DNA of 64,000 bases from JABMQB01 sp963678235 (GTDB taxonomy: Bacteria > Bacteroidota > Bacteroidia > Bacteroidales > Prolixibacteraceae), in NCBI GenBank assembly GCA_963678235.1, contig OY782766.1:3286001-3350000 (forward strand), written 5' to 3'. Under the pieces are notes generated by a model. That model worked only from the letters and a program-made list of their open reading frames with translations, did no database searches and had not been told where the DNA came from. A program made the position numbers and the translations under genes. Below, in pieces: positions 51,201-59,437 of this stretch; the first letter of the stretch is position 1; each line of letters begins with the position of its first letter.

Positions 51201-51797
51201 TCCATTTTTGACCGTTTTGTGCGGGCCGACTTGAGTTTTGCAAGTGGTTACGAAGGTTCTGGGCTGGGCTTGTCAATTGTTAAATCATATGTTAATATGC
51301 TTGGAGGTAAAATCTGGGTGGATTCAGAACCAGGCAAAGGGAGTACATTTTATTTTTCAGTTAAGTATGATCCCGGAACAAAGCCACAGAATATTGAAGT
51401 TGGGCATAAACCAGAAAAAGTGGATAAAATGGAGGAGCAAAAAGTTATTCTTGTAGCCGAAGACGATAGTGTTAGTTTTGTCTTATTAGAAAGTATGTTA
51501 TCACAGGAAAACCTTCGGTTAATTCAAGCTAAAGATGGAAACGAAGCTGTAAAATTGTTTGGTCAAAACCAGGATATCGATTTGGTATTAATGGACATCA
51601 ATATGCCGGTAATGAATGGATTTGATGCTACACGAAAAATAAGGGAATTGGACAAAAACATACCAATTATTGCGCAAACAGCTTATGCTTTGGAAGGGGA
51701 TAGGGAAAAATCGTTGGATGCAGGTTGTACCGATTACATTTCGAAACCAATAAAAAAGGAAGAACTGTTGGAAAAAATATCGGTAGCACTAAAATAA
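48297..51797 (+). CDS. Hybrid histidine kinase with six PAS domains and a receiver
   Basis: The 1166-residue protein has no transmembrane segment. Six PAS-like units follow one another (about residues 20-140, 148-270, 275-392, 398-525, 530-655, 660-780), most ending in a DIT-type motif (FEDITQQKK, IRDITDIKQS, MTDITEKIKS, LRDISERIRI, GEDITEKKKA, FRDVTDLKTA). Units 1 and 3 are close paralogues (ENMINGAALHKIV and ENIQEGVALHEMI). The kinase core has the phospho-histidine in FLANMSHEIRTPMNGILGFT (His811), N box SILSNLIKNAIKYSDSG, VKDQGIGIP and GSGLGLSIV. The receiver at the end has Asp1100 in LVLMDINMPVMNGFDATRK and a lysine in YISKPIKKEEL. It is a cytoplasmic sensor, and the genes downstream suggest its input may be corrinoid- or methyl-related. 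Confidence 0.95.
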   Translation: MKNRDNIDHSLLLQEIKILKGREEKYRTIFENMINGAALHKIVTDESGKAIDYIFLEVNHAFELLTGLKADDILGKKVTEVIPGIEKDSVNWIQKYGKVAINGENIRFENYSESLDRWYSINAYCPSAGSFVTIFEDITQQKKHSEVFDSTKSFYESILENVQDGIWVSNSKDVIFYVNDGMEKIAGVPKELIIGNNVLTDFPKETTEKFNSFYMEAKTKLEPVWYETIVRTPAGKDTWQNGWLIPKIKNNKYDGIICTIRDITDIKQSRLLIEENEKKYRSLFENIQEGVALHEMIFDKKGKAIDFTWLDANPTYEKLTNLKKEDIVGTRGLEIIPKLEKRWLEEYEEVVKSGESKIIVDHSNYLDKYWEVKAFRTAPSHFAVAMTDITEKIKSEINLKISEEKFRSIYHNSPDMYASVSPNGAKILECNKTLLEQTGYSSEELIGAPIYKIYHEDCLEDVHKTFREFVQKGKIINKELILKTKSGNKIYVSLNVSSTKDAHGNILHSVSSLRDISERIRIRKQFIQEKEKNQKYLDIAGVMLLGLDSNGIVLLINKKGCEVLGYEENEVLNKNWFENFVPKRQIREIKGIAKNLFAGNVDAVEFVEKEIVTKSGKEKLIAWHNSLLKDENGEVIGTLSSGEDITEKKKAELSLIEKEERFRKLIEHLPIGIAVYKPSKGGEDFEFIDFNKAAEIITNATRNEVLGKTLSEMFPNMVHTDLFKALKEVNDTEDSIYVPPFYYQDKIRKGWRENSVYKLQSGELVAIFRDVTDLKTAEKKLKDRNKKLKVAKQKAEESDRLKSAFLANMSHEIRTPMNGILGFTDLLKEPGLTGEKQQSYVDIIQKSGNRMLNTVNDIIEISKIETGQVSMVLEDYDLNGQLNYHRYFFHLEAEKKGIKLLLENKIKADEAYIKADKMKIDSILSNLIKNAIKYSDSGTILLSCKKKKGSILFSVKDQGIGIPKSKQESIFDRFVRADLSFASGYEGSGLGLSIVKSYVNMLGGKIWVDSEPGKGSTFYFSVKYDPGTKPQNIEVGHKPEKVDKMEEQKVILVAEDDSVSFVLLESMLSQENLRLIQAKDGNEAVKLFGQNQDIDLVLMDINMPVMNGFDATRKIRELDKNIPIIAQTAYALEGDREKSLDAGCTDYISKPIKKEELLEKISVALK

Positions 51798-51925
51798 ACA
51801 ATATCAATATGTGATTTATCCTCTTTTTAAACCGGATAAAAGTTGCTATATTATTGAGCATACAATTAACCCTGCAAACGGAATATATTGGTAGGAAATT
51901 TGGATTGAATAAATATTAGGTTGGC

Positions 51926-52564
51926 ATGAATTCATTTAAGGAATCAAGTAAATATTTAGAAAGGGCACTCATTGAGCTGAATAAAGATGAAGCTGAAAAA
52001 ATCATTATTGAAGCTACAAAATCATCTTCACCAATTGATGCTGCCGGAGTTTTAATTTCTGAAACATTAAGTAAAATTGGTAATTCCTGGGAAGCCGGTG
52101 AAGTTTCTTTGTCACAGGTATACATGGGTGGTTTAATCTGTGAACAAATTATAGATAAAATACTTCCACCACAAAGCCCATTACGAAAATACCAACCAAA
52201 AACTGCCATTGGAGTATTTGAAGATTTTCATTTATTGGGGAAAAGAATTGTATATGCAACATTAAGGGCAAGTGGAATCGAATTATTAGACATTGGAGGC
52301 GGATTAACAATCGATCAGGTGGTAAATATTGTTCGAAAAGAACAGGTAAAGATTTTGCTTCTTTCGGTATTGATGCTTCCATCTGCAATTCGAATTAAAG
52401 ATTTGGTTCATGAATTAAAAGATGATGATGTTAAAATAATTGTTGGAGGGGCACCATTTAGGTTTGATGATAAACTTTGGCTCGAAACAGGTGCACATTA
52501 TTACGGAAAAGACTCGTCAGAGGCCTTAAAAATTGTAACTCAATTAATGGATAAAACAGTATGA
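51926..52564 (+). CDS. Cobalamin-binding corrinoid protein (MtaC/MetH-type)
   Basis: The 212-residue protein has the two-part corrinoid architecture: an N-terminal helical cap (residues ~1-88, with AGVLISETLSKIGNSWEAGEVS and LSQVYMGGLICEQII) and a Rossmann B12-binding domain. The cobalt-ligand motif DxHxxG is present as FEDFHLLGKRIVYATLRASG (Asp100, His102, Gly105), followed by ELLDIGGGLTIDQVV and IIVGGAPFRFD where canonical proteins have the second dimethylbenzimidazole-tail motif. It overlaps the MtaA-like gene by four bases (ATGA). No substrate-specific methyltransferase (MtaB/MttB type) is adjacent, so its methyl source is unknown and a sensing role is possible. Confidence 0.88.
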   Translation: MNSFKESSKYLERALIELNKDEAEKIIIEATKSSSPIDAAGVLISETLSKIGNSWEAGEVSLSQVYMGGLICEQIIDKILPPQSPLRKYQPKTAIGVFEDFHLLGKRIVYATLRASGIELLDIGGGLTIDQVVNIVRKEQVKILLLSVLMLPSAIRIKDLVHELKDDDVKIIVGGAPFRFDDKLWLETGAHYYGKDSSEALKIVTQLMDKTV

Positions 52565-53601
52565 AAGCAAAGGAAATGACATCGATGGAGCGGGTGCTTA
52601 CAGCACTTTCGCATAAAGAACCCGATAGGGTACCCCTTTTTTTACTACTATCCATGCATGGGGCTAAAGAGTTGGGACTTAGTATTCAGGACTATTTTTC
52701 GAAAGCCGAATATGTTGCCGAAGGACAGAAGAGATTAAAGGAAAAGTATAGTAACGACTGCTATTATTCCTTCTTCCATGCGCCAATTGAGGTTGAGGCT
52801 TTTGGAGCAGAAGTAATTTACCGGGAAGATGGACCGCCAAATTCAGGAGCACCATTGATAAAGGAAATATCGGAAATTAAAAATTTAAAAGCCCCTAAAG
52901 TCAGTGAAACAAAGGTGCTTCATAAAGTATTGGAGGCAACTCAAATTCTAAAAGATCATTCAAAGGGGGAAGTACCAATAATCGGTGTTGCCATGTCACC
53001 TTTTTCGTTGCCGGTTATGCAAATGGGATTTGAAAAGTATTTTGAACTAATGCATTATCATCCTGAAGAATTCATTCAATTAATGAAAATTAATGAAGCG
53101 TTTTGTGTCGATTGGAGTAATGCACAACTTGAGGCAGGAGCAACTGCCATTTGTTATTTTGATCCGGTTTCATCCGTTTCAATGATTCCCAGGGAATTAT
53201 ATATAAAAACAGGTTTTGAAATAGCAAAACGTACCATCTCAAAAATAAAAGGACCCACGGCAACCCATTTTGCCTCAGGGAATTGCCTGTCAATAGCCGA
53301 TTTGATACCTGAAACAGGAACAGCGGTGGTTGGGGTTAGTTCTAAAGAAAATATGATTGAGTTGAAAGAAAAATTTAAAAATAAACTCACGGTTCTTGGT
53401 AATTTAAATGGTATTGAAATGCGGCATTGGACTGTAAAAGAAACCAGGGATATTGTTAATGAAACCATTAAAAGAGGTGCAGAAGGGGGCGGTTTCATTT
53501 TATCGGATAACCATGGAGAGATTCCTTTTCAGGTAAAAGATGAAACTTTGTTAACCATCGCCGATACAGTACAAACAGCAGGGAAATACCCAATTGCGTA
53601 G
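52561..53601 (+). CDS. Uroporphyrinogen decarboxylase-fold MtaA/CmuA-like protein
   Basis: The 346-residue protein starts MTSMERVLTALSHKEPDRVP (five codons after the overlapping ATG) like MtaA/CmuA methyltransferases and keeps the barrel blocks GVAMSPFSLPVMQMGFEKYF, QLEAGATAICYFDPVSSVSM, TVLGNLNGIEMRHWT and GGGFILSDNHGEIPF. In the methyltransferases zinc is held by a His-x-Cys pair (HICGN) and a later Cys; here the first site reads HFASGNC (His236, Cys242) and the second SDNHGE without cysteine, so the zinc site is altered. It may not be a thiol methyltransferase. It is coupled to the corrinoid gene and followed after 11 bp by a DUF1638-like kinase. Confidence 0.85.
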   Translation: MKAKEMTSMERVLTALSHKEPDRVPLFLLLSMHGAKELGLSIQDYFSKAEYVAEGQKRLKEKYSNDCYYSFFHAPIEVEAFGAEVIYREDGPPNSGAPLIKEISEIKNLKAPKVSETKVLHKVLEATQILKDHSKGEVPIIGVAMSPFSLPVMQMGFEKYFELMHYHPEEFIQLMKINEAFCVDWSNAQLEAGATAICYFDPVSSVSMIPRELYIKTGFEIAKRTISKIKGPTATHFASGNCLSIADLIPETGTAVVGVSSKENMIELKEKFKNKLTVLGNLNGIEMRHWTVKETRDIVNETIKRGAEGGGFILSDNHGEIPFQVKDETLLTIADTVQTAGKYPIA

Positions 53602-53612
53602 CACTATCATTT

Positions 53613-55349
53613 ATGCAAAAGAAACTTACTATTGCCACATGTAATTTCTTAATTCCTGAGGTTGCCGAAGTAATAAAGGCAGGTGAGTACCCTGATATTA
53701 AATTGGTGGGTTTTCCGGCGAGTTGCACTGCTAACTCATTAACGAAAAGTACGTTTGAAAGGATTATTGCCAAAACCGATTCGGAAAACAACAACCTGAT
53801 TATTTTAAGTAGCACCTGCAATTCTTTAAGTAATCGCCCTGAACAACTAGGCTCGAATGGGCGGATTATCAATTTAAAGCAGTGCTTTGAGGTAGTCATT
53901 AATCACGAAATTCTATTGCATTATATTTCAAAAGGTTATTATGTCGTAACTAATGGTTGGTTGAGATCTTATAATCAACATATTAAAAGTTGGGGCTTTG
54001 ATAAAAATACGGCTAAAAAGTTTTTTAATGAATCAATGAGTGGGATTCTCTTTTTAGATACGAAAATTCCGGGGGACTATTTGCCAAAATTGGAGGCATT
54101 ATCAGAATATATGCAACTGCCATATGAAATATTACCTATTGGACTGACCCATTGTAAAATGTATATTGATACACTCGTATTGAACTGGAGAAATGAGACT
54201 GAAAGGAAAGACTTAAACAAAAGAATATCAAAAGTAGTCAAACAAAGTGCAGATTATTCTGTGATTTTTAGTCAATTAGAATCCATTTTTAATCTTACAA
54301 ATGAGCATGAGATTATTACATCAGGGTTTAATTTGTTAAATATCCTATTTGCACCTTCTAACCTTTGTTATACAAAATTTATAAAGGATGAAACCCCGGA
54401 AAGCATACGTTTTAAAGGGATAAATTCTCGGGCAAGAAGTTCGAAAGAAAATAGTTTTTCGTTTAAAATTGAGTATTCAAACGAAATATTTGGGGAATAT
54501 TTCATTGAAGGAATTCAGTTTCCAAAGTATTTAACGGAATATAAGTCAATGAGTAAGAATATTGGCCAGATTTTGGGAATATCCATAGCAAATGCCCGTA
54601 AATATGAAGTTATTTTAAAACAGAAATCACAGATAGAAAACTATTCCCATGAGTTACAAAAATCAAACAATGCAAAGGACAAGTTTTTTTCTATTATTGC
54701 ACACGATCTGAAAGGGCCATTTAATGCATTGATTGGTTTTGGCGAAATTTTACAAAAGAAAATTGATGATTGTAATAAAGAGGAAATCGAGAAATTTGTA
54801 TCAATAATAAATAAGACCCTGAACGAAACATTCAATCTGTTGGTTAATCTTTTAGAATGGGCACGAAGCCAATCTAATCGTATTGAATATAAACCTCAAA
54901 ATATAAATCTACTAGCAAGTTTAGAGGAGGTGATATCTTTAATATTGGTGCAAGCTAAGAAAAAAAACATTGCAGTTGAGATAAAAATATCAAATGACAT
55001 TGAGGTTTTTGCGGATAAAAATATGCTTAACACGATTGTTCGTAATTTAATGTCAAATGCCATAAAATTCACAAACGAGGGAGGACAAATTGTTCTTTCA
55101 GCAATTACAAATTATAATCAAGTTCAAATTACTGTTAAAGATACTGGAGTTGGGATGGTGCAAGAGAACATCGATAAATTATTTGTTCTTGAAACGGCAA
55201 GCAGCAATAGAGGAACAGCCGGAGAAAAAGGCACTGGTTTGGGACTTGTTCTTTGCAAAGAATTCGTTGAAAAACATGATGGGGAAATTTGGGCTGAAAG
55301 CACACTTGGTGAAGGAAGTTCATTTCGTTTCACACTTAAATTGCCTTAA
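53613..55349 (+). CDS. Histidine kinase with an N-terminal DUF1638-like domain
   Basis: The 578-residue protein joins an N-terminal domain (residues ~1-205) to a soluble histidine kinase. The N-terminal part (ATCNFLIPEVAEVI, ILSSTCNSLSNRPEQLGSNG, YYVVTNGWLRSYNQHIKSWG, LFLDTKIPGDYLPKLEALSE) resembles DUF1638, a cysteine-containing family encoded beside corrinoid methyltransferases. A middle segment (205-345) may be GAF-like, then come a short coiled coil, the HisKA box SIIAHDLKGPFNALIGFGEI (His364), N box TIVRNLMSNAIKFTNEG, VKDTGVGM and GTGLGLVLCKEF. It has no receiver of its own. Direct linkage to corrinoid and MtaA-like genes suggests it reads the state of those proteins. Confidence 0.85.
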   Translation: MQKKLTIATCNFLIPEVAEVIKAGEYPDIKLVGFPASCTANSLTKSTFERIIAKTDSENNNLIILSSTCNSLSNRPEQLGSNGRIINLKQCFEVVINHEILLHYISKGYYVVTNGWLRSYNQHIKSWGFDKNTAKKFFNESMSGILFLDTKIPGDYLPKLEALSEYMQLPYEILPIGLTHCKMYIDTLVLNWRNETERKDLNKRISKVVKQSADYSVIFSQLESIFNLTNEHEIITSGFNLLNILFAPSNLCYTKFIKDETPESIRFKGINSRARSSKENSFSFKIEYSNEIFGEYFIEGIQFPKYLTEYKSMSKNIGQILGISIANARKYEVILKQKSQIENYSHELQKSNNAKDKFFSIIAHDLKGPFNALIGFGEILQKKIDDCNKEEIEKFVSIINKTLNETFNLLVNLLEWARSQSNRIEYKPQNINLLASLEEVISLILVQAKKKNIAVEIKISNDIEVFADKNMLNTIVRNLMSNAIKFTNEGGQIVLSAITNYNQVQITVKDTGVGMVQENIDKLFVLETASSNRGTAGEKGTGLGLVLCKEFVEKHDGEIWAESTLGEGSSFRFTLKLP

Positions 55350-55513
55350 AAATTTCTTATTATGTTTTGATGATAAGCTTTTGTTACTTATGAACATCCC
55401 TTTCTATATTACTAACGCCTTATATAGTTGTTAAATATGTCATTTCTTTAAGAATTGATTTATCAACTTGGGACGCAAGAATATTATTAGTCTTGTTTAG
55501 GTTTTATAAAGCA

Positions 55514-55915
55514 TTAATTTACAAATTTTACAATGTAATAACCTGATAAACTTACAGTAGCACTTAAAAAAACTCCCCAGGCAATATCAATAAAAACAAT
55601 AGTAAGTGGCCAGTCTTTTAAGGTGGCTAAATTTGTTAAATCATAGGTCGCATAGGTAAAAAGACCGAACAAGGCTCCAAATAATAGTGCACTACCTGGG
55701 GAACTTTTGTTTACCGAAGGGTAGATGGCAAAGATGGATATCCCTGCAACAAAAATGAAGTAGAATATAAAAGCAGCAATCCAATTAACCTGGTCACTTA
55801 GTAAACGTCCCAAATACTTTTGGTATATATTTTTCGCAATCAATCCTAACCAAGCCAAGTCAATAATAAGAAAAACAACCAGTGTTAAAATGTAATTAAG
55901 TAAAATACTCTTCAT
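55514..55915 (-). CDS. DUF2177 family membrane protein
   Basis: The 133-residue protein consists of four hydrophobic segments and shows the DUF2177 pattern: IDLAWLGLIAKNIYQKYLG, the central LFGALFGLFTYATYDLTNLA, TLKDWPLTIVFIDIAWGVFL and ATVSLSGYYIV. The function of the family is unknown; conserved aspartates and a tyrosine within the membrane suggest a transporter or enzyme-like core. It is divergent from the small-protein cluster that follows. Confidence 0.9.
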   Translation of the reverse strand: MKSILLNYILTLVVFLIIDLAWLGLIAKNIYQKYLGRLLSDQVNWIAAFIFYFIFVAGISIFAIYPSVNKSSPGSALLFGALFGLFTYATYDLTNLATLKDWPLTIVFIDIAWGVFLSATVSLSGYYIVKFVN

Positions 55916-56118
55916 ATCTGATAATTATGTGTAGTAAAACTTTAATCTGGTTTTTAAAAAAAGAACCAAATAACCAAATTATAAAAAAGAACCATTATTG
56001 TAAATTCAATAAACAAGATACTGAATTTTTTACCTATGCTTGTTATATGTTAAACTTATTAGCCCGATTATTGTTCAACTACTAGGTGATAATATTAAAC
56101 AAATAAAATTTAAAAATC

Positions 56119-56292
56119 ATGTTGGGGATATTCAAAAAGAAATCAAAAAAGGAGTTATTGGAAAAAAAATATCAAAAGTTGCTCGAAGAAGCTTACAAAT
56201 TGTCGGTTATAAACCGAAAGGCCAGCGATGCAAAAACAGCTGAAGCTGACCGGGTGCTGAAAGAAATTGAAAAACTAGAAATGTTAACTTGA
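56119..56292 (+). CDS. Lacal_2735-type small protein
   Basis: A 57-residue frame begins MLGIFKKKSKKELLEKKYQK and continues LLEEAYKLSVINRKASD, AEADRVLKEIEKLE. This is the pattern of the Lacal_2735 family, small cytoplasmic Lys/Glu-rich helical proteins found almost only in Bacteroidota and often near stress-related genes. The function is unknown. Its stop codon is one base before the start codon of the SRPBCC gene, so the two are co-translated. Confidence 0.85.
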   Translation: MLGIFKKKSKKELLEKKYQKLLEEAYKLSVINRKASDAKTAEADRVLKEIEKLEMLT

Positions 56293-56293
56293 T

Positions 56294-56737
56294 ATGGGAT
56301 TCTTTCAATTTAAAAGAGAGCTGAGAATAAATGCATCCCTCGACGAGATTTGGGATTTTATTTCTTCTCCCATTAATCTAAAGAAGATTACACCCGATTA
56401 TATGGGTTTTAATATCATAACGGAAGAACTGCCTAAAAAAATGTATCCGGGCATGATGATATGTTATTTTGTTAGACCATTATTTGGAATTAAAACCCTT
56501 TGGATAACCGAAATTACTCAAGTTATAGAAAAAGCATATTTTGTTGATGAACAGCGGGTTGGTCCATATAAAATATGGCATCATGAACATTTTATTGAAG
56601 AAATTGACGATGGAGTGCTGATGAAAGATGTGGTAAGTTACAAACCCCCATTCGGTGTTTTGGGTAATATGGCTAATACACTTATCATCAGAAGAAAGCT
56701 GAATGAAATATTTAATTACAGAACAAAAGCAATTTAG
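56294..56737 (+). CDS. SRPBCC (START/Bet v1-like) family protein
   Basis: The 147-residue protein has the N-terminal strand-helix pattern of the polyketide-cyclase/SRPBCC group: FKRELRINASLDEIWDFISS, PINLKKITPDYMGFNII, then ICYFVRPLFGIKTLWITEIT, RVGPYKIWHHEHFIEE and a C-terminal helix ANTLIIRRKLNEIFNYRTKA. The fold forms a cavity for hydrophobic ligands; the ligand is unknown. Proteins of this subtype (CoxG-unrelated, ~150-170 residues) commonly neighbour photolyase, SDR or epimerase genes. Confidence 0.88.
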   Translation: MGFFQFKRELRINASLDEIWDFISSPINLKKITPDYMGFNIITEELPKKMYPGMMICYFVRPLFGIKTLWITEITQVIEKAYFVDEQRVGPYKIWHHEHFIEEIDDGVLMKDVVSYKPPFGVLGNMANTLIIRRKLNEIFNYRTKAI

Positions 56738-56811
56738 AAAAAATTTGGTTTATATGATTCTGATTCAGCAACTCCCACTAATGTGGATAAATAATTCACA
56801 AACGATAAAAT

Positions 56812-57357
56812 ATGAAATCTATATTTATTATTCTAATAATGTTCGTTATGGTGCAAGATGATAAAGTACTTTTTGATTTTAATTCAAAGGGAACATCAGG
56901 TAAATGGTATATAGTAAATGATGGTGTGATGGGAGGTCTCTCTGAAAGTAACGTAAAGATGAATGAAGATGGTACTGCGACGTTTATTGGTGAAGTATCA
57001 TTGGAAAACAATGGAGGATTTGCATCTACAAGAGCGGTCATCGATAATTCTATTAAAATCAACTATAAGGGAGTAAAGTTACGTGTAAAAGGCGATGGTA
57101 ATATTTACAATATAAGATTTAGAACGAATGGGAATTTTGATGGTTATGCTTATCAGGCTAAGATTAAAACAGAACCTGACAAATGGGACGAAATAGAAAT
57201 CCCTTTTAGAGACTTTGTACCTACTTTCCGGGGCTATACCCTTAAAGATAAACCTGCTCTGGAATCTAAAAATATTGTTCAGATCGGTATTTTGGTAGCA
57301 GACAAGCAATTGGGAAAATTCGAAATTCACATGGATTGGATAAAATTCTATCAATAG
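56812..57357 (+). CDS. CIA30 family protein
   Basis: The 181-residue protein has a short hydrophobic N-terminus (MKSIFIILIMFVMV, signal or anchor) and the CIA30 jelly-roll: LFDFNSKGTSGKWYIVNDGV, MGGLSESNVK, ATFIGEVSLENNGGFASTRA, GVKLRVKGDGNIYNIRFRT and WDEIEIPFRDFVPTFRGYTL. The name comes from a mitochondrial complex I assembly factor, but bacterial members are carbohydrate-binding-like domains of unknown role. It lies in line with the SRPBCC gene, 74 bp downstream. Confidence 0.9.
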   Translation: MKSIFIILIMFVMVQDDKVLFDFNSKGTSGKWYIVNDGVMGGLSESNVKMNEDGTATFIGEVSLENNGGFASTRAVIDNSIKINYKGVKLRVKGDGNIYNIRFRTNGNFDGYAYQAKIKTEPDKWDEIEIPFRDFVPTFRGYTLKDKPALESKNIVQIGILVADKQLGKFEIHMDWIKFYQ

Positions 57358-57432
57358 TAATTGGTATTATTTCTCTAAATACGGATAATACTTAGAAACA
57401 GACGTCTTTGGATTTCTTAAATACAATATTTA

Positions 57433-59238
57433 TTATGTTTTAATTATCAACCTTTGCATTTGTTGATAAGAGCCCAAATCAATCTTCAAAAAGTAAATTC
57501 CAGGTTCAAAAGCACCTAAATTTAAAGGAAATGCTGGATAAGTATATTGGCATAATTGTTTGCCCGATATGCTATATATTGCTATTTGTTTTATTTCTTG
57601 ATTTGACGGAATCCAAATTAAATCATTGACCGGATTAGGATAAATCAAGAGTTCCGATTTTTTGGCGTCTTTAATTCCAACAGCGTTTTCATTATTTACA
57701 TTGAAAGTTGGCTCTTGTATCCTAAAATCACCTGTTCCATTTGGAACCCTCGCAAATGCTTTGTTCAGAAATTGATTGTCATAATTTACAGACTGGACTT
57801 CGGTCGTGTTTTCATACGTTAACAGAATATTCCCTCCATCCTTTTCTATTTTAAATCCTGCATGAACACCTTGCTGGTGAACATCTTTATCGGCCCAAAC
57901 AATTAAATAATCGTTTGCATGGATGGTAACTTCTTCAGGGAAATACCATTTTTTCGGGAAGTGAATATCATCACTTAAATAGTAGTTGTCATTTAAAACA
58001 ATATCATTGGAAGAATTATTATAAAGCTCAATCCAATCCGGCGTACCACCATCAGGCTCCTGAACACCACCAATACTATCGCTCGAAGCAACAAATTCAT
58101 TGATAACAATATCATTTACGTTTAATGGATAAGTTACTTCTTCACAATGAATATTTAAGTTGGAAAGGGTGTCCTGTAACCACCTTTTCCTTTCAGAAAT
58201 ATATTGGATAATTGCATCGGGGGATTGCGCTTTAATACCATTCGTGTTGAGGTTGAGCAGGTCATAATTGCTATGGGCTTGATCCGATATATAATCTGAA
58301 TCGAGCAGATATGAAAGCAACTCACATAATGTTTCTTCATACATTGACTTTAAAACCGGGTCTTCCAAAAAACTTACGGATGTTGGGAATGTAGCAATCG
58401 GATATAAATATTTGTTTGGCTCATCTACCGCAAAGGCATAATTATGATCGTAATTAATAAAATTTAATAATCCGCTTTTGGGTTCATAGTAAACATAGAA
58501 ATTGTGCCGGTTATAAGCATAACCATCCCAATCCTCAATTATAATATCAACTGCCATTTGTTTGAGGTAATTACGCAGATTGACATAGGTGCCAAGGTTG
58601 GAACAGGTAACATTGTTCCTAAAATTATTAAATTCATTCATCGTTCCTTCTTTAACTTCAAGCATCGTTCCTGGCACGATTCCTGGTGGTTCAGCTTTGA
58701 TCAGGCTGCCATTATCACTTGGGAAATTATGTTTTAAAAAGGTTTTGTCGATTTGCTCTACAACCAAATATAAACCAACAAAATTATCCCCAAAATACAC
58801 TTCGGCGTAGCTTGTTCTAGGCGATGGAAGCCCCGCCCTGCGGTATAGATCATAGGCTAACCTTTCTCGTTGCAAAAAATCATCCTTAAAATTGTTATGA
58901 AGGTTAAATTTCTTTAAACCATCGTATTTTTTAGATGAAATAAACCTGTTGATGTCAATTTTTATAGGTTTTTGAGGCGAGGCATTTGAAGTGTAGCCTT
59001 TGCGCCTAATTCCAACAGAATCAACCAATTCACCATCAATAGTCATATCGACCAGTGTATAGGTGTCATCAAGGTTATTCCATAATGCGTCTTCCGAAAT
59101 TGTTGCAGATTCAAATTTTATTTGATGAAGAAATGAGTTGTTAAAAAGCTTCACTCCCCTGTTTTGTGCCTTTGCAGAATAATTAAAACATACAATTAAG
59201 ATTGTAAGGAAAATAATATTGATTTTTGGATATATCAT
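57433..59238 (-). CDS. Secreted CotH-like protein with lamin-tail domain and T9SS sorting tail
   Basis: The 601-residue protein has a signal peptide (IIFLTILIVCFNYSAKAQ), a CotH kinase-like domain (residues ~45-370: VGIRRKGYTSNASPQKPIKI, RERLAYDLYRRAGLPSPRTS, YLVVEQIDKTFLKHNF, IEDWDGYAYNRHNFYVY, FINYDHNYAFA), a lamin-tail domain (~375-510: VINEFVASSD, PDWIELYNNSSNDIVL, YLIVWADKD) and a type IX sorting tail (LIYPNPVNDLIWIPSNQEI, GIYFLKIDL). Bacterial CotH proteins can be atypical kinases that phosphorylate surface proteins. The tail indicates export by T9SS and attachment to the cell surface or release. Confidence 0.93.
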   Translation of the reverse strand: MIYPKINIIFLTILIVCFNYSAKAQNRGVKLFNNSFLHQIKFESATISEDALWNNLDDTYTLVDMTIDGELVDSVGIRRKGYTSNASPQKPIKIDINRFISSKKYDGLKKFNLHNNFKDDFLQRERLAYDLYRRAGLPSPRTSYAEVYFGDNFVGLYLVVEQIDKTFLKHNFPSDNGSLIKAEPPGIVPGTMLEVKEGTMNEFNNFRNNVTCSNLGTYVNLRNYLKQMAVDIIIEDWDGYAYNRHNFYVYYEPKSGLLNFINYDHNYAFAVDEPNKYLYPIATFPTSVSFLEDPVLKSMYEETLCELLSYLLDSDYISDQAHSNYDLLNLNTNGIKAQSPDAIIQYISERKRWLQDTLSNLNIHCEEVTYPLNVNDIVINEFVASSDSIGGVQEPDGGTPDWIELYNNSSNDIVLNDNYYLSDDIHFPKKWYFPEEVTIHANDYLIVWADKDVHQQGVHAGFKIEKDGGNILLTYENTTEVQSVNYDNQFLNKAFARVPNGTGDFRIQEPTFNVNNENAVGIKDAKKSELLIYPNPVNDLIWIPSNQEIKQIAIYSISGKQLCQYTYPAFPLNLGAFEPGIYFLKIDLGSYQQMQRLIIKT

Positions 59239-59382
59239 TAATTCTGATTTTACTTATAAACTATAAGGATGCAATTAAAACTTAAGGGTTGCTTCAAAGA
59301 ATCTTTTGCTGAGATTAATCATAAATAAATGAATAAGATTCTTGAAAAAATACAATCACGTTTTAGTATTCCAAATAGATGT

Positions 59383-59433
59383 AGGATTATCAAAAAGCCA
59401 CTCCAGGTACTTACGGTTTTTCATTTTCTTAAG
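59383..59433 (-). pseudogene. Fragment of a GIY-YIG gene, antisense to the adjacent epimerase remnant
   Basis: Read on the minus strand this stretch encodes LKKMKNRKYLEWLFDNP, the C-terminal segment of the GIY-YIG genes at 38.6 and 39.0 kb. About 49 of 51 bases match them. Nothing of the N-terminal half remains. It ends 4 bp before the start codon of the epimerase remnant, so it marks an old insertion of the same kind of element. Confidence 0.8.
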
Positions 59434-59437
59434 TAAT

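Noticed and set aside
56040..56243. A 67-codon plus-strand frame
   Set aside because: It overlaps in another frame the Lacal_2735-type gene at 56119-56292, which has clear family sequence and couples to the next gene.
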